A stretch of DNA of 64,000 nt from Paramacrobiotus metropolitanus (lineage: Eukaryota > Tardigrada > Eutardigrada > Parachela > Macrobiotidae): contig NW_026570234.1 of assembly GCF_019649055.1 (NCBI RefSeq), positions 1,426,001 through 1,490,000 on the forward strand, read 5' to 3'. The notes under the pieces were generated by a model. The model had not been told where the DNA came from and did no database searches. It saw only the letters and a list, made by a program, of their open reading frames with translations. Below, in pieces: positions 1 to 13,689 of this stretch. Every line of letters starts with the position of its first letter. Position 1 is the first letter of the stretch. Made by a program: the position numbers and the translations under genes.

Positions 1-406
1 CAACAGTTCATTCTTATCAACATCGCTGGTGTGGAGTGGGCAGGACCAGTGAATTACTAAAATAAACACGACACCGGAGCATGCAGAACAGTAGGTAAGT
101 ACTTGTACAATGCAACATTATAACAACAAAACAATCAAAGTACAGCATGCCACGCACAATTAAAAACAGGTGTTACTGTATGTAAACCGTGCAACAACAG
201 AACAGCAGGTTACCTTGCATTAGGCAGGTACTTACTGTAAATTATTAGTTAAAAATAAAACGGAACAAAACATTCAGGAAGCAATACAAAAATCTTCCAA
301 TATCACATATCAACTGACTGAATTTATATTACAAGCATGAAATCGCAGTCTACCACAAGGAAAATAAATTTCCGTTGAACTCATGGTGTGGGCACAAGGA
401 TGAGAT
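1..406. other. Left flank, no gene seen
   Basis: This AT-rich stretch lies beyond the stop codon of the minus-strand CDC50-like gene and probably holds its 3' untranslated region. I found no clear AATAAA in the minus-strand sense here and no coding signal of its own. Confidence 0.5.
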
Positions 407-3133
407 TCACCAGTAATACGGGTCTGTTTTCCGAACATCGATTGCCTCGTCCTCTCTGAAAATATTTATATGGCCCATTGAGATTCGTCATAAGAGAATT
501 AAGTCCACACTTGACATTTCTTTTCCAAAGAAAAATTATTAAGCTATCTCCTATATCCTCACGAAACGGTATTAAATACGAGCACATATGCTACGGCACG
601 GAGTACAACAGTGGTTAGCGCTACATTGAGCGACAATTAAGAACATATACGTAAAAAAGCTTTGAAATGTTTAGGCCACAAAGTACTTACTACCCAATAA
701 TTGTTCCCAGTGCTTACCGTATTCCTAATCTTCGGTGAATAATGAACAACACCAAAGCAGTCACAATCAAGCAAACCCCGGTAGCGATATAAGCTATTCC
801 CAGAAAGGGATTTTTTCCACCAAAAGCCGAATCATTAGATATCACCAAGTATTTCCGGCCACGGTACGGAGTGACGGGATAATCTAAAAACAGGCACTGT
901 CATCCCAAAGCACTTCGCTTGGCTTTAAAAGCATAACGACGAAACGAAAAAACTTTGCCTTTGCAGTTTAACCTGAATGAATTATTATAATAATATTACA
1001 GCGGCTGATGTTCTCAGAAGTTAAGCTTTATATCTCACTGAAAGTAACGAAACAGTTTATCGCAGGGACATCGTATACGTACTGTAATCAATTGTAAAAG
1101 TGTAATTTCCAGGCGGAAGTCCACTTTGAAACCAATGCACTGACTGGTCGATTCGGCGAAACACCTTACGAAAATCCGGAAATGCGGAAGGACGCATCCA
1201 TATTATGAAATCTAAAACATCGACAAATATAATTAAACCAACGATTACGAAGCGATATGAGAAGGTTATCACCTTCGTTCTCCATTCCATTATTGAATGC
1301 AATTTCCTGATCCATTTCCCATATGTTCTTCGACCACGAAGGCGGCTTTACGTAACCATCGTAGCCTGATTAATACGAAAATAATTTAAAACATGAGACG
1401 AAATTCCATACAACTCAGTCTTTCTGAAACTGAATAAGCGAAGCGCGTTGAGGGAAACCAGAACTACATCAGTATTAAATACGGGAATTCAAAGGTGCTT
1501 TCTATCCGAAACCTATTACGATATTTAAATATGTCGAATTATTCGTACAAAATGTATGCAAATACGCACTTTCATTGAGAGGCTTTCCTTCGGGATTTTT
1601 AAACAGCGCTTTTTCCAGAGGCCACGCTAATCCCGTCCGCAGTAGCGGAACTTCATGATTTCCAGAGATCATATGTAGTTTAATAGTATCTACAACACGA
1701 ACAAACACATCACAGAAACCATTTATTATCAATAACTGCTCAACATTTCACACTCCTTACCGTTAAACATGGCATTAGCAAAAGCGCCACAAGGAACTAT
1801 TATTGAATGGTTAATAGAATCAAACGGCGAGCAGCTTTTGCTCACTCCTCCAACATATCCCAGCAACTGGTATTCATCACGGGATTTCAAAAAATGGCGA
1901 TGATTTTGATAAAATCGGCTTAGTGCGTAATATATCGTTACCGTGCCCTGAAAAAATACCAATTAGACTTTTAAATTAAAACTAATTTATCTATCGGCTG
2001 TCGCCTGCAGAAACAACACTACTCGAGTAGATCAACTGTACAATATGAATGATGAGTCAGCTGTGAGAAACAATTTGCTACCCGAGACATCATTGGAGGC
2101 AGAAAAATTATTTCAAGGCTTTGAAAGTCTCACACAAACAAAATCTTTAAAAGAGCAAGTCTAACACTATTCATTGTGCAAAATAACCGACAATCTTTCA
2201 ACAAGCTTGTGTCAGCATTTTAACTACAAATGAACAACTGCAAGGAACGACAATGCTAGGTTAACGCGCTGGTGCATTAATTGTATCCACTGGTAAACAA
2301 AAGGAACAACAAGCACAAGGAAACCAACAATCTCACCTCCATTCCCGTGGGTAAATTTAATTCCACTTTACACGTGCATCTCGCTGGTTTGGGAGTGTGA
2401 GCAATATATCCCGCACAGTTCAGGTAACTCGATGCATAATGGAGATCATCGCGCTGCGGGATGCGCAAGCAGTATGTATAATCGAGCACCACTTCGTGTA
2501 CCTGCACAATCGACAACAACAACACGCATTCAAAATTATGCAGCGGCATGATACATATGTACAGTATCACAATAAACGGCAGCACGCCGCCGTTAAATGG
2601 CGGCGTAACTGATTACACATTTTTGTGGTTTAATCAGCCTTGATTGGCATGCATTCAAAGGCTGTGAGATGGCAAAATTACGGGCGTGATCGTACATTAT
2701 TGGAGGCCATTAATAAGAGCACGCCAACAGGAATAAAACAGAATCCAATGACGAGAAAAGACCATAACACCGTCTTGGCATCTAAATCAGGTTTCCATGC
2801 TTTTAAGCGCTGCTGATTGTAATCCGTGCTGCCTAAAACACATAAAAAACATTTCTATCCACCAAATCATTTGAATTTCCGGAAGTAATATGTTACGAAA
2901 CTACCAAACAATTTGCTATCGACAATCGAGTTTCTCTTACTGTGCGTTTTACTGGCAACAAAAATCGCATCAGTTCTATGGAGTACAGTATACAGACACT
3001 CAAACTTACAACGGGCAGTGAGGCAAATAAACTGAAGAGCCAAAAACGACAAGAACTCACTTGCCTGCTGTATTACAAAAAATTCATTATCCTGTTTTTA
3101 CATACCATTTTTGTAGGTCGATGATCTTGCCAT
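407..3133 (-). CDS. CDC50/TMEM30 family flippase subunit
   Basis: CDC50/TMEM30 proteins are the beta subunits of P4-ATPase phospholipid flippases; they carry the ATPase from the ER to its membrane and support its cycle. I assemble nine exons on the minus strand: 3133-3106, 2832-2696, 2501-2337, 1947-1761, 1689-1570, 1365-1273, 1211-1083, 883-718, 455-407. All junctions are GT-AG, phases agree, and the product is about 357 residues, close to the usual 360. Visible family hallmarks are NQQRLKAWKP before the first membrane segment, a Cys-rich ectodomain, FYQNHRHFLKSRDEYQL, PCGAFANAMFN, DFIIWMRPSAFPDFRK, LPPGNYTF, and GGKNPFLGIAYI leading into the second membrane segment. The start was chosen because a nine-codon first exon gives the right phase. 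The exon 5 donor is my choice by homology: a later donor near 1510 also keeps frame and would add about 20 residues. Confidence 0.93.
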
Positions 3134-6133
3134 GGAGCACGCACGGAAAATTCCTGGATTAACAGCACTCAATCAAAAAGCCCGACAGTAATCCAAACTT
3201 CCACACTTCACATGGCCAATGACAAGGCTGCAATGTCAGCTTTCCTAAAGGAATCTAAACCAAAAACCGGTGAATACTAAATACTTCTATTATACTTTAA
3301 CTTGCACATTACACATGGTCCAAGGTACCGTCAAAGAAGTTTCTAACTGAAGTTTACTATATCAAAATTTATCAGTATCGAAAATAAATTACCTACACAC
3401 ATAACACAGGCGCAAGACTTGCACATGGAGAATCACACGGAGAACAAAATCAAATCACGGAAATCTAGGTTCAAAAAAATGCGGTATTCAGTCAGTACTT
3501 CAGTAGTAAGTACAGTAATTCCTCTACGTGTGCCCAGCATCCATGAAAACACCAGCCAACTAATCTGCATAAAATGCGAATAAATGCGCAGTTAGATGCG
3601 AAACGAGATAAAAGAAATATAAAAACTATACAAAAAAAAGGATAATATTATATTATCTTCCAGTGATGTCAGGTAGAATCAGCAATGTTTCAATTTGCTG
3701 TGCAAATTTGCAAATGCCAAACCGTAGCAAACGATACGAATGATTCGCTAGTCAGCAATGATTGCTAATTCATTATTACTTAGCATAAGCAAACTGTTGG
3801 ATGTGGTTTTAGCAATCGCTTCTTGAAGAGTGGGTACGTTGGAAAGCGCACATAATGGTTCTTGGTTGTTAGACTCGTTATTAATTCTGAATTTAAATTT
3901 TCATGGTTTTTAAATTTTGATTTTGTAATCTGCATTGCGAAATTTTGTTGGTGAGAATTTCAATAAAAACCATTTACTTTTATCTCCAGCGAAATCTGTT
4001 GCAAATGACTTACGAAATATGCTACTCTGCATCCTGACAATCCCCAGATTGTCTGCAGATCTCGCGCATCATACTGTGGAGTATACTGTATGCCAGCCAC
4101 ATCTTGCAACATCCTCGACTGCCATCAGAACTGGGTTCGCCGTTTGCCACTCGTCCGGATCTTCTGACTATGTCGGCCGGTTGGGATAAGGTTCTACTTT
4201 CTTGACAGGTGAGAAGAACCCCCCGACTAAAATGCCTTTCTAAGTTTAGGCATTGACTACTTCAACCTCGACACCTGTTGTATTGGCCTTTCGTGACGCT
4301 CCGTTGTATGTGAGTTCTGGGAATTTACCGTGGTTCGCGTCTACCGTACTGTCGATAGTGTCGTATTTTACAACAGTTCTGCATTATGCGCAACTGAAAG
4401 ATGGTAAACAGTTTTTTGTCTTCTTGCAGATTTGTGGGCTCGTACGTGTTTGGCTTGTGCGTGTTGTCTTCCGCGTGAATTTTCGTATCGGATCCTGTTT
4501 ACTACCTAGCGATGCTGTGGGTAAGATTTATTTACAAGTTAGCAGTAATATTTGCAATGTTGTTTGAAGCAAAGTGTGGAATAATTTTTTAAAAAAACAA
4601 ATAATAAAATATTCAGGCTTATGCTTTTTATATCGAAATGATGTCAGCTTTTTATATCGAATTCCCTTTTGCAGTTTCACTTTTCATTGCATCGCTGCGC
4701 AGCCTTTCGTTATATTGCGTCGCCATTATCAAGTTAACCCGGGGAAGTTTCTCTCTGCTCTTTCTCTTTTGACGGAATCACCAAGAGCTGCCGTCGACGA
4801 CGTATAACGGACGAAAGAATGGTCTAAAGAATGGATCCGTTGTCTTGTGAATTTGTACGATACCGAGAGCCTCAATTTTTTGTTGACACTTCAAGAGAAA
4901 GAAGAAAAGCGTTTGCGTGAGAAAGGAACCTGCTATCTTGACAAGTTTGAGGATCTGCTCCCGTATGCTAGAACGTCCGTTGGCCGGAGCCTTACTTCAA
5001 GCCGTGCGGAACTGTACACTTCAACCACAACTGAATTTGAACTGCAACGAATGCTTCTGTATCTCGCGCGATTAAGGCAAAGATCAGTGAACTGGAGAAA
5101 AGAAGGTTGTAGCTGATAAAAAAATTAATTTTGAACTGAAACGTGATGTCAAAAATGTGATTGGGTTGTGTAATATGGTAAAATCCGAAGCCCATTGGAA
5201 GAATACGCAGCGCTGAATGTTGTCGATAAACCTAAGCCGTGTTTTTTATTGTTCCACCTGATCAAAAGCATGCTTGCTCTGAGGCGGGATGCCACAAAAT
5301 GTGATTGTTAGTTTCAATAAAGATGCTTTCAGTTAGATTTTTCGAATGAATTGTGGGTTATGAGTTCGAATAACACATATGCTGCACTGCCATGAATGTG
5401 AACATTTACCGGAGAACAGCGCTCGCGCTCGGTGCAAGAATGTGGTTAACAACCACCACTAGTTATAATGAATAGATGGATCTCTGCTGTAGAAATAAGT
5501 ACAGAATACAAAATACCATGGCCCTTAGGCGGCTGGCACGTTCGAACGGCATATGGATGGCGCCCGCCTAAGTCGGTTGGTCTGTGGTCACGTTTTTTCT
5601 TTTTGCGATTGTGTGCACTTTGTTTACGTTTCAACAAAATTTCCAGCGTTTCGATGTGGTGTTTTGTTTTCATGTGAATTAAACAGCCACGCGACTGTTA
5701 AAATCCCTACAGAACAGCAAACGTTTCACGCGTTACCTTGCTGACATGCAAAAATACTGCAGATCTGGCCTCTGACCACGTTTTCCTCGAAGTGCATACC
5801 AAATTGTTCTTTGGACTTCAGTTCGAGATTGCGAAAAGAGCCAGCCATAGCCTCGTTTTTGATGGATTTTTCTTGTGTGCTTTGTTCCCTGACTGCGCGA
5901 CGCACACGCTGATATGAGTGTCGTTATCACGGAATCTATTATTGCGGTAATTCATAATCATGTCGAATATGGTGTTCGCTAACAGATAGCGTCGATAAGG
6001 GGGATGAGCTTCCGTTGATAAGTGTCACGGTGCTGCTGGTTCCTGTAGCTGGATGTTCTTATCGTTCTGGCAGTGGTTAACGCAGACATAATCAATTGAT
6101 TATGTTTTCTCTGGCATACTATCGTAATACGAG
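3134..6133. other. Intergenic region, no recognised gene
   Basis: This lies between the divergent CDC50-like and first MFSD11-like genes, so both promoters should be here. Around 4847-5217 the plus strand has short, charged, coiled-coil-like readings scattered over three frames, for example the frame opening with NLYDTESLNFLL. They could be a decayed gene but match nothing I know. A short inverted repeat (CTTAGGCGG ... CCGCCTAAG) sits at about 5524-5573. Confidence 0.4.
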
Positions 6134-9100
6134 ATGTGGGAACCCGTATCCGACAACAATGCGCCCGGGCCTTCCAGTCCTCCGGAGGAAGCTGCCTTTG
6201 CCAGTGTTCCCCAGAAGACGTACACTGAAGTGGACTATATTAACTTCCGCAGTGCGGAACACGACGGACGGTACAATGAGCTGACAGAATCCATCCGATC
6301 CAATCCGGAGAGTGATATTGCCAGTCGCTACTCGGATCGCCTGTCGAAGCGCTCGATACTGTGCATCCGCGTCAGCTTCCTGAACATTCTCCTAATGGGA
6401 TTTCGGTTTATGTTCAATATCGGGGCATATACGACGGCAGGAATGGCCCAGACGGTGGTGTTAAACAGTGTGAACGATGATTATTTCCAAGGGACACCCA
6501 CATTGGGATACGTTTTGTGGGCGGTTTGTTGTGGTACGGAGGAGGCACTCGCGGAGATATTCCTTCTTTAATTTTGATTTTTTGCACACTTTAGGGACGC
6601 AGGCGCTCGCATACTTGTTTGGACCATGTGTGGTGAGTATTTACGGTTTAATAAAAAATGTAATCTTCGATTTAGTATTCTGCAATCGCTTCATTTTATA
6701 ACTAAAATTTCATAAGTTATGCACGGTTTTCTTGTTAATTTCCCACATCAAATATCAAACATTAACTTTAGATTTTCTGTTTTTTTTGGCGTTTTCCTTG
6801 TATTTTTGGTATTTTTATTTACTGGTATTTTGATATGTTTGTCTTTATGATTCGGTTTTCTTGTAAATGGCCAATCTGTGAAAATGAATATCCCTAAAAT
6901 ACATATTGTGGAAATTTTCTAGTGTTTTTCTGACAATTTTCTTGTGAATTCTCAATTCTTATGATAAAATGATGCTTCAGGTTGCCGTTATTGGCCCGAA
7001 GACCGCGATGGTGTCCGGAGCCGCTTGTGTGTCCCTCTACATCGCGTGCTTTATTCGACCTTTGACCATTGCCCTATATATTGGTGCAGCATTAATGGGA
7101 TTCGGTGTCGGGATAATATGGGTCGTTCAACAGCATTTTATCACCATTAATTCCACTTCGAAGCGAGTAATGAGGTAAAATTGCCTTTTGTGGTAGCGTT
7201 AAACCGACACTATTAATAATTTGTTTTATCCTTGGACAGAAATACGGGAGTGTTTTGGGGATTATATCAGTCGAGGTGAGCAGATTAATTATGAGTTAAT
7301 GTTAGAGACGTATAAAGTGTTTCGTATAGTTGATAGTTATTCTATAGCTAATGCCTCAAGAACTGAGAATTGGTATTTTGGATTGTACAGGAGTTGCTGA
7401 TGTGCTGTTTCAATGCATGGTAATCGTTTGTGATCTGTTTTCAGTTTAGTCACCGGAAATATGTTCTATTTTATTATGGTACATGGTGCTGAACAAATCG
7501 ACACTGAAACGCGTCTCATTGTTTTCGGAACGCTGACGGGTATTTCTGGAATTGGAATTGTGGTTTTCGCTCTTCTTGTTCACCCATGGTGCGAAAAGGT
7601 TCGCCGACCGCCTCATGAATACCTTACGCTGAGTCAAAATGGAGCGTAAGTGTTTATAGTTCTTGATCGGTAAAATCAGTTTCCCAAAGATAGAAAGAAT
7701 AATGAAGTTCTGTAAGAATAATCTGTTTTGCAGCTAGAAACCAACTCAGAGTTGCTCTCTTTAAGAAGTTTAATTTACGTATTTAAATCTTCCTATAGGC
7801 ATGACAAAACTTATTCTGTAAATATAATTAGTTATGTTGTCTCATAGAGAACCGGTTCCTCATCGTTCTGCCAAAGAAGCGCTAGGTACAAACAATCTTG
7901 CCGGAATTTTTCTGAAATGCAATAACCGTGTTTCGATTTGTTGGTTCTAGTGGCCACGCTCAAAGTTGCAAAGAACAGAGATATGCTCATACTAATGCCA
8001 ATTTTTTGTTATATTGGTAAGTATGTTTTGCAATTTGTTGTCGTCTTGTATGCTGGAAAATCGCATCATTTTCAGGCGTAGAGGGGACATTTTGGGTGAA
8101 TGTTTATGGAACATCACTCGGATACACTGAGCGCTTCGGAACATTGAGAGAATCTCTCGTCGGTTTGACCGGTGTCTTTGCTGGTGCTGGAGAAATAATT
8201 GGTGAATTACCTTGTGTGTTTCGGCGTGATCGAATTTGTCTGTAGCAATCATTTGCTCAATAAACAGGTGGGCTACTTCTTGGTTTTCTGGGAAAATGGA
8301 TGCACTACAATGGGAAGGACGGGATGCTTATGTTCGCAATGGTCGTACATGTCGCCGCTTATTACCTGACATTCCTCAATACGCCCAGTTCCGCGTCGCT
8401 GGGGATGACCGATGACGGTGCTTACGTAGACCCTGAGTAAGCGATTGAGCTATCATTTCCTTGATGGCAGTGGGTGTAATGTTACCAAACTTCATTTTTA
8501 CAGCCCTTACATTGCCATGGTCGTCGCATTTCTTTTGGGTTTAGGTGAGACATCGTTTCCGTGACTGTTTTTCTTATAGCGTTTGGTCTTGTTTATTTTT
8601 TTGTATTGTTGTTTCGTTTTTTTTATCTAGACTTAATTGTCCAGAGATGATTCGTAATTCTGGCAGAAAAATATCTGCACTTGAAACATTAACGATTGTT
8701 GATCCCTGTTGACAATGGATTTGATTTTACTGAGATTGTTCGGTCATTTTCAGGTGATGCAATTTTCAACAGCCAGGTTAGTGGAAGATTTATGGTTATT
8801 CTGCGGTCTTCTAATCCATGATCGAAAAGGTTTATGGCAGTATCAGGCATTCCGTTGTTTTTCAGTGTATGGCCTACTTGGGACATGTTTATCGGCACGA
8901 CTGTGTTTCAGTGTTCGGAGTGTACCAGTTTTGGTGTGTAAGTGAAACATTGTTGGCCTTTGGTTTTGAGCAACTAAACAGGGCTGCTGTGGTGTGCATT
9001 CTGTTATTGCTTTTCAGGCCATCGCCAACTGTATTAGTTTTTTGTATGCTACTATCCTGACTATTCCTTATCAGGTAAATTTCTAGCGGACATCTTAAAC

Positions 9101-9248
9101 CACAGTATTATCCCTGTTTCTTCGTTCTGAGAGGAAATCGTTGCTTGTGTTTTTGTAGCTGTTGATACTGGTGATCAATGCTGTGATGGCTGCTGCTGGG
9201 TTTTGTTATGTGGAATGGCAGGCTTATCGAACACACCCCCCGGAATAA
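6134..9248 (+). CDS. MFSD11-like UNC93-family transporter, copy A
   Basis: This is a polytopic membrane protein of the UNC93-like branch of the major facilitator superfamily, closest by motif to MFSD11; its substrate is unknown. I trace 14 exons: 6134-6533, 6595-6632, 6981-7174, 7240-7275, 7445-7645, 7848-7885, 7951-8016, 8076-8201, 8268-8436, 8504-8544, 8754-8776, 8866-8937, 9018-9074, 9159-9248. Phases close perfectly and give about 516 residues. A hydrophilic N-terminus of about 70 residues precedes the first membrane helix. Family landmarks are VAVIGPK, FITINSTSKR, NTGVFWGLYQSS, VGLTGVFAGAGEIIG, KWMHYNGKDG and FCYVEW near the C-terminus. It heads a three-gene tandem array. The exon structure is supported by two paralogues with near-identical exon lengths. 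The start is the first ATG in frame and is less certain than the rest. Confidence 0.92.
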
Positions 9249-10281
9249 TAATGGGGAATCCATTTTTCAGAATCTGTGATATTTTGTTCTTTTTGTAACT
9301 GTTTGTATGCACTATGCATTTACGTGTGCCGAGAACGTTGTTTTATTTTATCCGATATTTGGACTTTTTATACAATGATTTAATTTTACTGTGATATGAA
9401 CGGAAGATTGTTAAAGTAGTTTACAGTAAATTATTAGTAAAAGCATGACCCTGAATGGTATGAAATCAAAGTTGGTGCATGACATCGAGAATTTCTGGAA
9501 ATACACACCCAAGAGAGAAAGCATATGTTTCACATCAGTTCAGAAATTGCGGTACTTTTTAGTAAAAATCATTTTAGTGATTCATCGCGGTGACAAAATA
9601 GAAAAATCCAAATTGAAATTGTCATAGGCGATCTATCTATTGAAGAAATGGCCAGTATTAATCTTACTCACGTAAAACATTAAATTTTATTGTATTTTGT
9701 TATTTTATGAGGTTATTATTTATTTGTCGAGAGATATCGAAGACCATCGAGGCATCGACTAATACAGGCGGACAACTCCGGTTTATGGAAGTGATGACTT
9801 ACGGAGACCATATACACATATGAATAAGGAGAGTTAGCGTTAATTGTTAACCGATGGGCCGATAGCTTTCTTAAAGAGTGACGCGCGCTGCTGCCCTTGG
9901 CCTTGGAAACACATTTATTGTAGTTCAGATGTCAATAAATTATCTGCAAAAATGTAAAATTATATCGGTAAACCACAACCAGGAATGAAGATTATGCACG
10001 ATATCGCGTGTTAGGAACAGGAACGACATTGTGGCACACCTGATAACCTGGTGATGGCAAAGCTCGGTCAAAAAGGCATTCAAAGTAGTATTCGTTTACC
10101 CACGGTTTGTAGCGGAAATATCCACGCAGTTCCGTATTGCAACGACTGTGACTAAATGGTTTAATGAATTACACTTAAGTTTTTTCTATTATTTTCACCT
10201 AGCCAGCAGCGCAATACATAGTGCATTTCGATGTTCAGACACGTATTGTGGATTAGCTAGGAGATCGGACGACGTAGAATA
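9249..10281. other. Intergenic between copies A and B
   Basis: This should hold the 3' end of copy A and the promoter of copy B. An AATAAA at 9934-9939 is the clearest polyadenylation signal, although it is nearly 700 bases past the copy A stop. I see no further gene. Confidence 0.4.
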
Positions 10282-13200
10282 ATGATGATGCGCGAAAGCG
10301 GAAGTTCATTTGAGCAGAATCCGTTGTCAACTAAATTACCATTACCATCTGATTCCGTTGTCAGCAATATTAATGGAGGCCAGATAGATGACGATAAAAT
10401 TCAGAATTCATCCGACGAAGAAATAATTCTTTCTAAACGAGAAATTTTATGTTTCCGAGTAAGTTTCCTCAATGTGTTGCTTATGGGAGTCGGATTTATG
10501 CTCAACCTCGGTGCTCTAAACACAGCATGGATGGCGCAGGCTGTTGTGTTATACAGCGTCAACGACGAATACTTCGAGGCTTCCACAACCTTTGGCTATA
10601 CCTTATGGGCAATATCCTCAGGTTTATTGATAACTACCTTAGTTAACTACAATTAAATTAACAAATCCGCTCTACAACAGTCCAATTGCAAGCCGCTATT
10701 ACTTGCGAACTATCCGAACAAACTGTACTGAATAAAATTTAAATATCTTTAAATTCTTAATACGTATAATGCATCGACTAGCATTTTTAGGTGTTGCATG
10801 CGTTGCCGTCTTGGTAGCTCCATCAATCGTAAGCAAAGCAACCTCGAAGCATTCTTTTCGCGAACCTGCAAGTATTACATCTCCCATTTATTAATTTAGG
10901 TTGCTCTGGTCGGCCCAAAAGTAACGTTAATAACAGGTGGAATATGTACAACGCTGTATGTGGCGGCATTTATTAGGCCCTTGAAAAGCACAATGTACAT
11001 GGCGGCGGTTTTCGTGACACTGGGAAGTACGTTAATGTGGCAAGTGCAAGGACATTTTATTACCGTCAATTCCACCAACAAGCGAGTCTCCAGGTAATGA
11101 AAACACTGGATTTTTGATCAAAACAATATACGAACATACAAAGCGTTTCTGCTGTTATATTTCTGCGCGCAAATTTAAATAGGTTTGCACATTTCAAATC
11201 CCGGCGCACAGCCTTAATTGCACATCCATGATCAAATTATAATTTGATGTTTTTCTGTCGAAATTCTACGAAATTCTCTTTCAGAAATACCGGAATTTTT
11301 CTAGCACTATATCAGTCAAGGTAAGTCTGGTCTGTCATAACATAAATATTGCACTTTCGTAACTACTTTCTGCTCTCCATAATCCATATTTTTACATATC
11401 AGTAGTGTTTAGTACACAATATTACACATACCCTGTACATATGGTGCTCGTAATACAGCAATGATAATTACGGATAGAAATCCAATGCAATTTTAACACA
11501 GTAGTTCTTTTTTGCAGTTTAGTCCTTAGTAATCTTTTCTACTTCTTCATGTTAAACGGAGACGAAGTTATTTCCCCGGCGAAGCGTATTCAGATTTTTT
11601 CGATCCTGACTGCAGCAGCAACAATCGGAGTGATCGTACTCACTCTGTTGGTGCATCCGTGGTTAGAAAAAATACCGCGTCCACCTGCGGAAGTATCGGT
11701 TGATAAACAGGAAGCTGTACAGTAAGTATGTTTTTTTACGGATACTTAGCGTGTGCCATGGATCTGTACGCAGACGTTTGCTTGATACTAATTCTGAAAT
11801 ATCGTCCGCTCCATTAGTTCTGTTGTTCTAGAGCGCAACCCAGTCACCGCACTCCTGGAGAAGCTTTCTGTGAGTGCTGAATTATTTTAAACCGAAGTGC
11901 ATGCATTTAATACCGCAGATAATAAATATCTTATGATTGGTCATGGGCTTGCGCTGTGACCTTTCGTTGTTAAAAGCAAGTTTTTGTCGGTCTGAATACG
12001 AAGATATGAATTGTAATGCCTAATGTAATCAAGCCTCAGGTAGGATTATATGTACAAGCGAATAGCAGTAACATTTTTGTGTTATCCTGGATTACTGCAC
12101 TGATCGATTTCGCAATTTTCCGCTTTTGCAGACGCTATGCTTCAAGCAATGCGACGGAAAGACATTATGATCCTCATACCAGTATTCTTTTACCTTGGTG
12201 AGTGCATATATTTGTACATCTTCCTATACCTTGCTAAGCGGGAGCACCTATGCACTATTTGAAAAGATGGATTGTTTGAACGTTTCCTTAAATCGGGAAC
12301 CTTTTATATAAGGTATTGAGGGAAGCTTCTGGAGCATCTATGCTACCGCTCTCGGCTACACGGAGAGATTTGGATCTCTCCAGCAAGCTTTGGTTGGTTT
12401 GACGAGCGTTTTTGCCGGCGCTGGCGAAATAATCGGTAAATCTCTGAACTGCAGTTATTGCTAAATACAATACCTCAAAATTACATATAAATATATCATG
12501 CATGTGTAAATGTTCTAGTAATCCATGACAACATGTACATAAATGTTCTAGTAATCCATGACATTTACTTTTGGTCATAAAACTGTGTGACAGTAAATTT
12601 TGTTATAGCGGGGACACTTGTTGGACTATTAGGAAAGTGGATGCACTACAACGGAAAGGATGGTATATTGGTTATCGGAATGCTAGTCCATATTGTGATG
12701 GCTTATATGACTTTTCTCAATACACCTATGATTGCCTCTACGACAGTGACGTCAGATAAGGCTTTTGTCGGACCAAAGTAGGTGTCCTTAATGTTAATGC
12801 CGTCCCGAACGTATGTAGTGGACGTAATTATTAGTACGAGTACATTTACTTCACTCACCCCTTACGTACAGAAGAGGTGTTTCAAAGCCGGTAGTTTCTA
12901 CCTTATCACATTTTCACGGTCAAGTGTTACTCTTGTACCAGTACGGATTTTGTTACGAGTCTCGTACCATTATACTTTGCAGCGCGTACATTGCCATGTT
13001 GATCTCATTTATGCTTGGATTAGGTAAGTTCGTATGTTTTTAAAACGCAAGGCAAATTCTGAAGAGAGACAGAAATTTGCAAATTTCAGTTTAGAACTGT
13101 CTTCAGAAGTTTTATCACGGAAAACAATCGAGCGCAAGCTATATGAGCACTGCTAAATCTGTAGGCTGTAACACAATTAACGTATAACAAGCGGCCTTTG

Positions 13201-13689
13201 GGTTTTTACAGGAGATGGAATCTTTAATGGCCAGGTACGAAAGTAGCCTTGTTATAATGTGAACTGCACTTCTTCTCCGTTTTGCACAAATCGCAGCTAA
13301 AGTACACTTTAAATAAACGGATGCGTTAATACAGTCATAAGATCATAACTTCAGCGCACAGATAGGTCGAAAATGTTTTTTCAAACGCTTTTATTGCAGA
13401 TCATTGGATACCTTGGCAGCGCTTACCGGCATGATTGCGTTTCTGTATTTGCGGTTTGCAATTTTTGGGCGGTATGCCGGCAGAATAATTTTATTTTTAC
13501 GCAGATTAGTCATTCCAGTTTAATCAAGTTTATTTATTGTAGGCTATCGGAAGCACTGTTGCATTTTTATATGCGGCGCTTTTACTACCATATCAATTGC
13601 TGATCCTCATCCTGGTGGCCATTGCTGGAACAACTGGATTCTGCATAGTTGAATGGAAAAATTTTAGAAAGCCCTTGCCCTTGGCATAG
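10282..13689 (+). CDS. MFSD11-like UNC93-family transporter, copy B
   Basis: This is the second tandem paralogue, a predicted multi-pass membrane transporter of unknown substrate. I trace 13 exons: 10282-10621, 10791-10828, 10900-11093, 11285-11320, 11518-11721, 11832-11869, 12132-12197, 12313-12435, 12609-12777, 12983-13023, 13212-13234, 13400-13471, 13543-13689. The product is about 496 residues. Exon lengths 38, 194, 36, 38, 66, 169, 41, 23 and 72 are shared with copy A. The last exon is a single 147-base block where copies A and C each have an intron. Motifs include FCIVEW at the C-terminus, KWMHYNGKDG, and VGLTSVFAGAGEIIG. The N-terminal hydrophilic tail is shorter, about 52 residues before the first helix. 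The start is at a run of three ATG codons. Confidence 0.92.
12508..12563. repeat. Two-copy direct repeat in copy B intron 8
   Basis: A 23-base word containing TGTTCTAGTAATCCATG occurs at 12508-12530 and again at 12541-12563, 33 bases apart, inside the intron between exons 8 and 9 of the second MFSD11-like gene. It looks like a simple local duplication. Confidence 0.8.

Noticed and set aside
600-650. AGTGGTTAGCGC as part of a tRNA gene
   Set aside because: The word resembles a tRNA D-arm, but no acceptor stem, anticodon arm or T-arm can be built around it.
4847-5217. Charged coiled-coil-like readings upstream of the first MFSD11-like gene as a gene
   Set aside because: Plausible peptides are split over three frames with no consistent splice sites, and no family is recognised.
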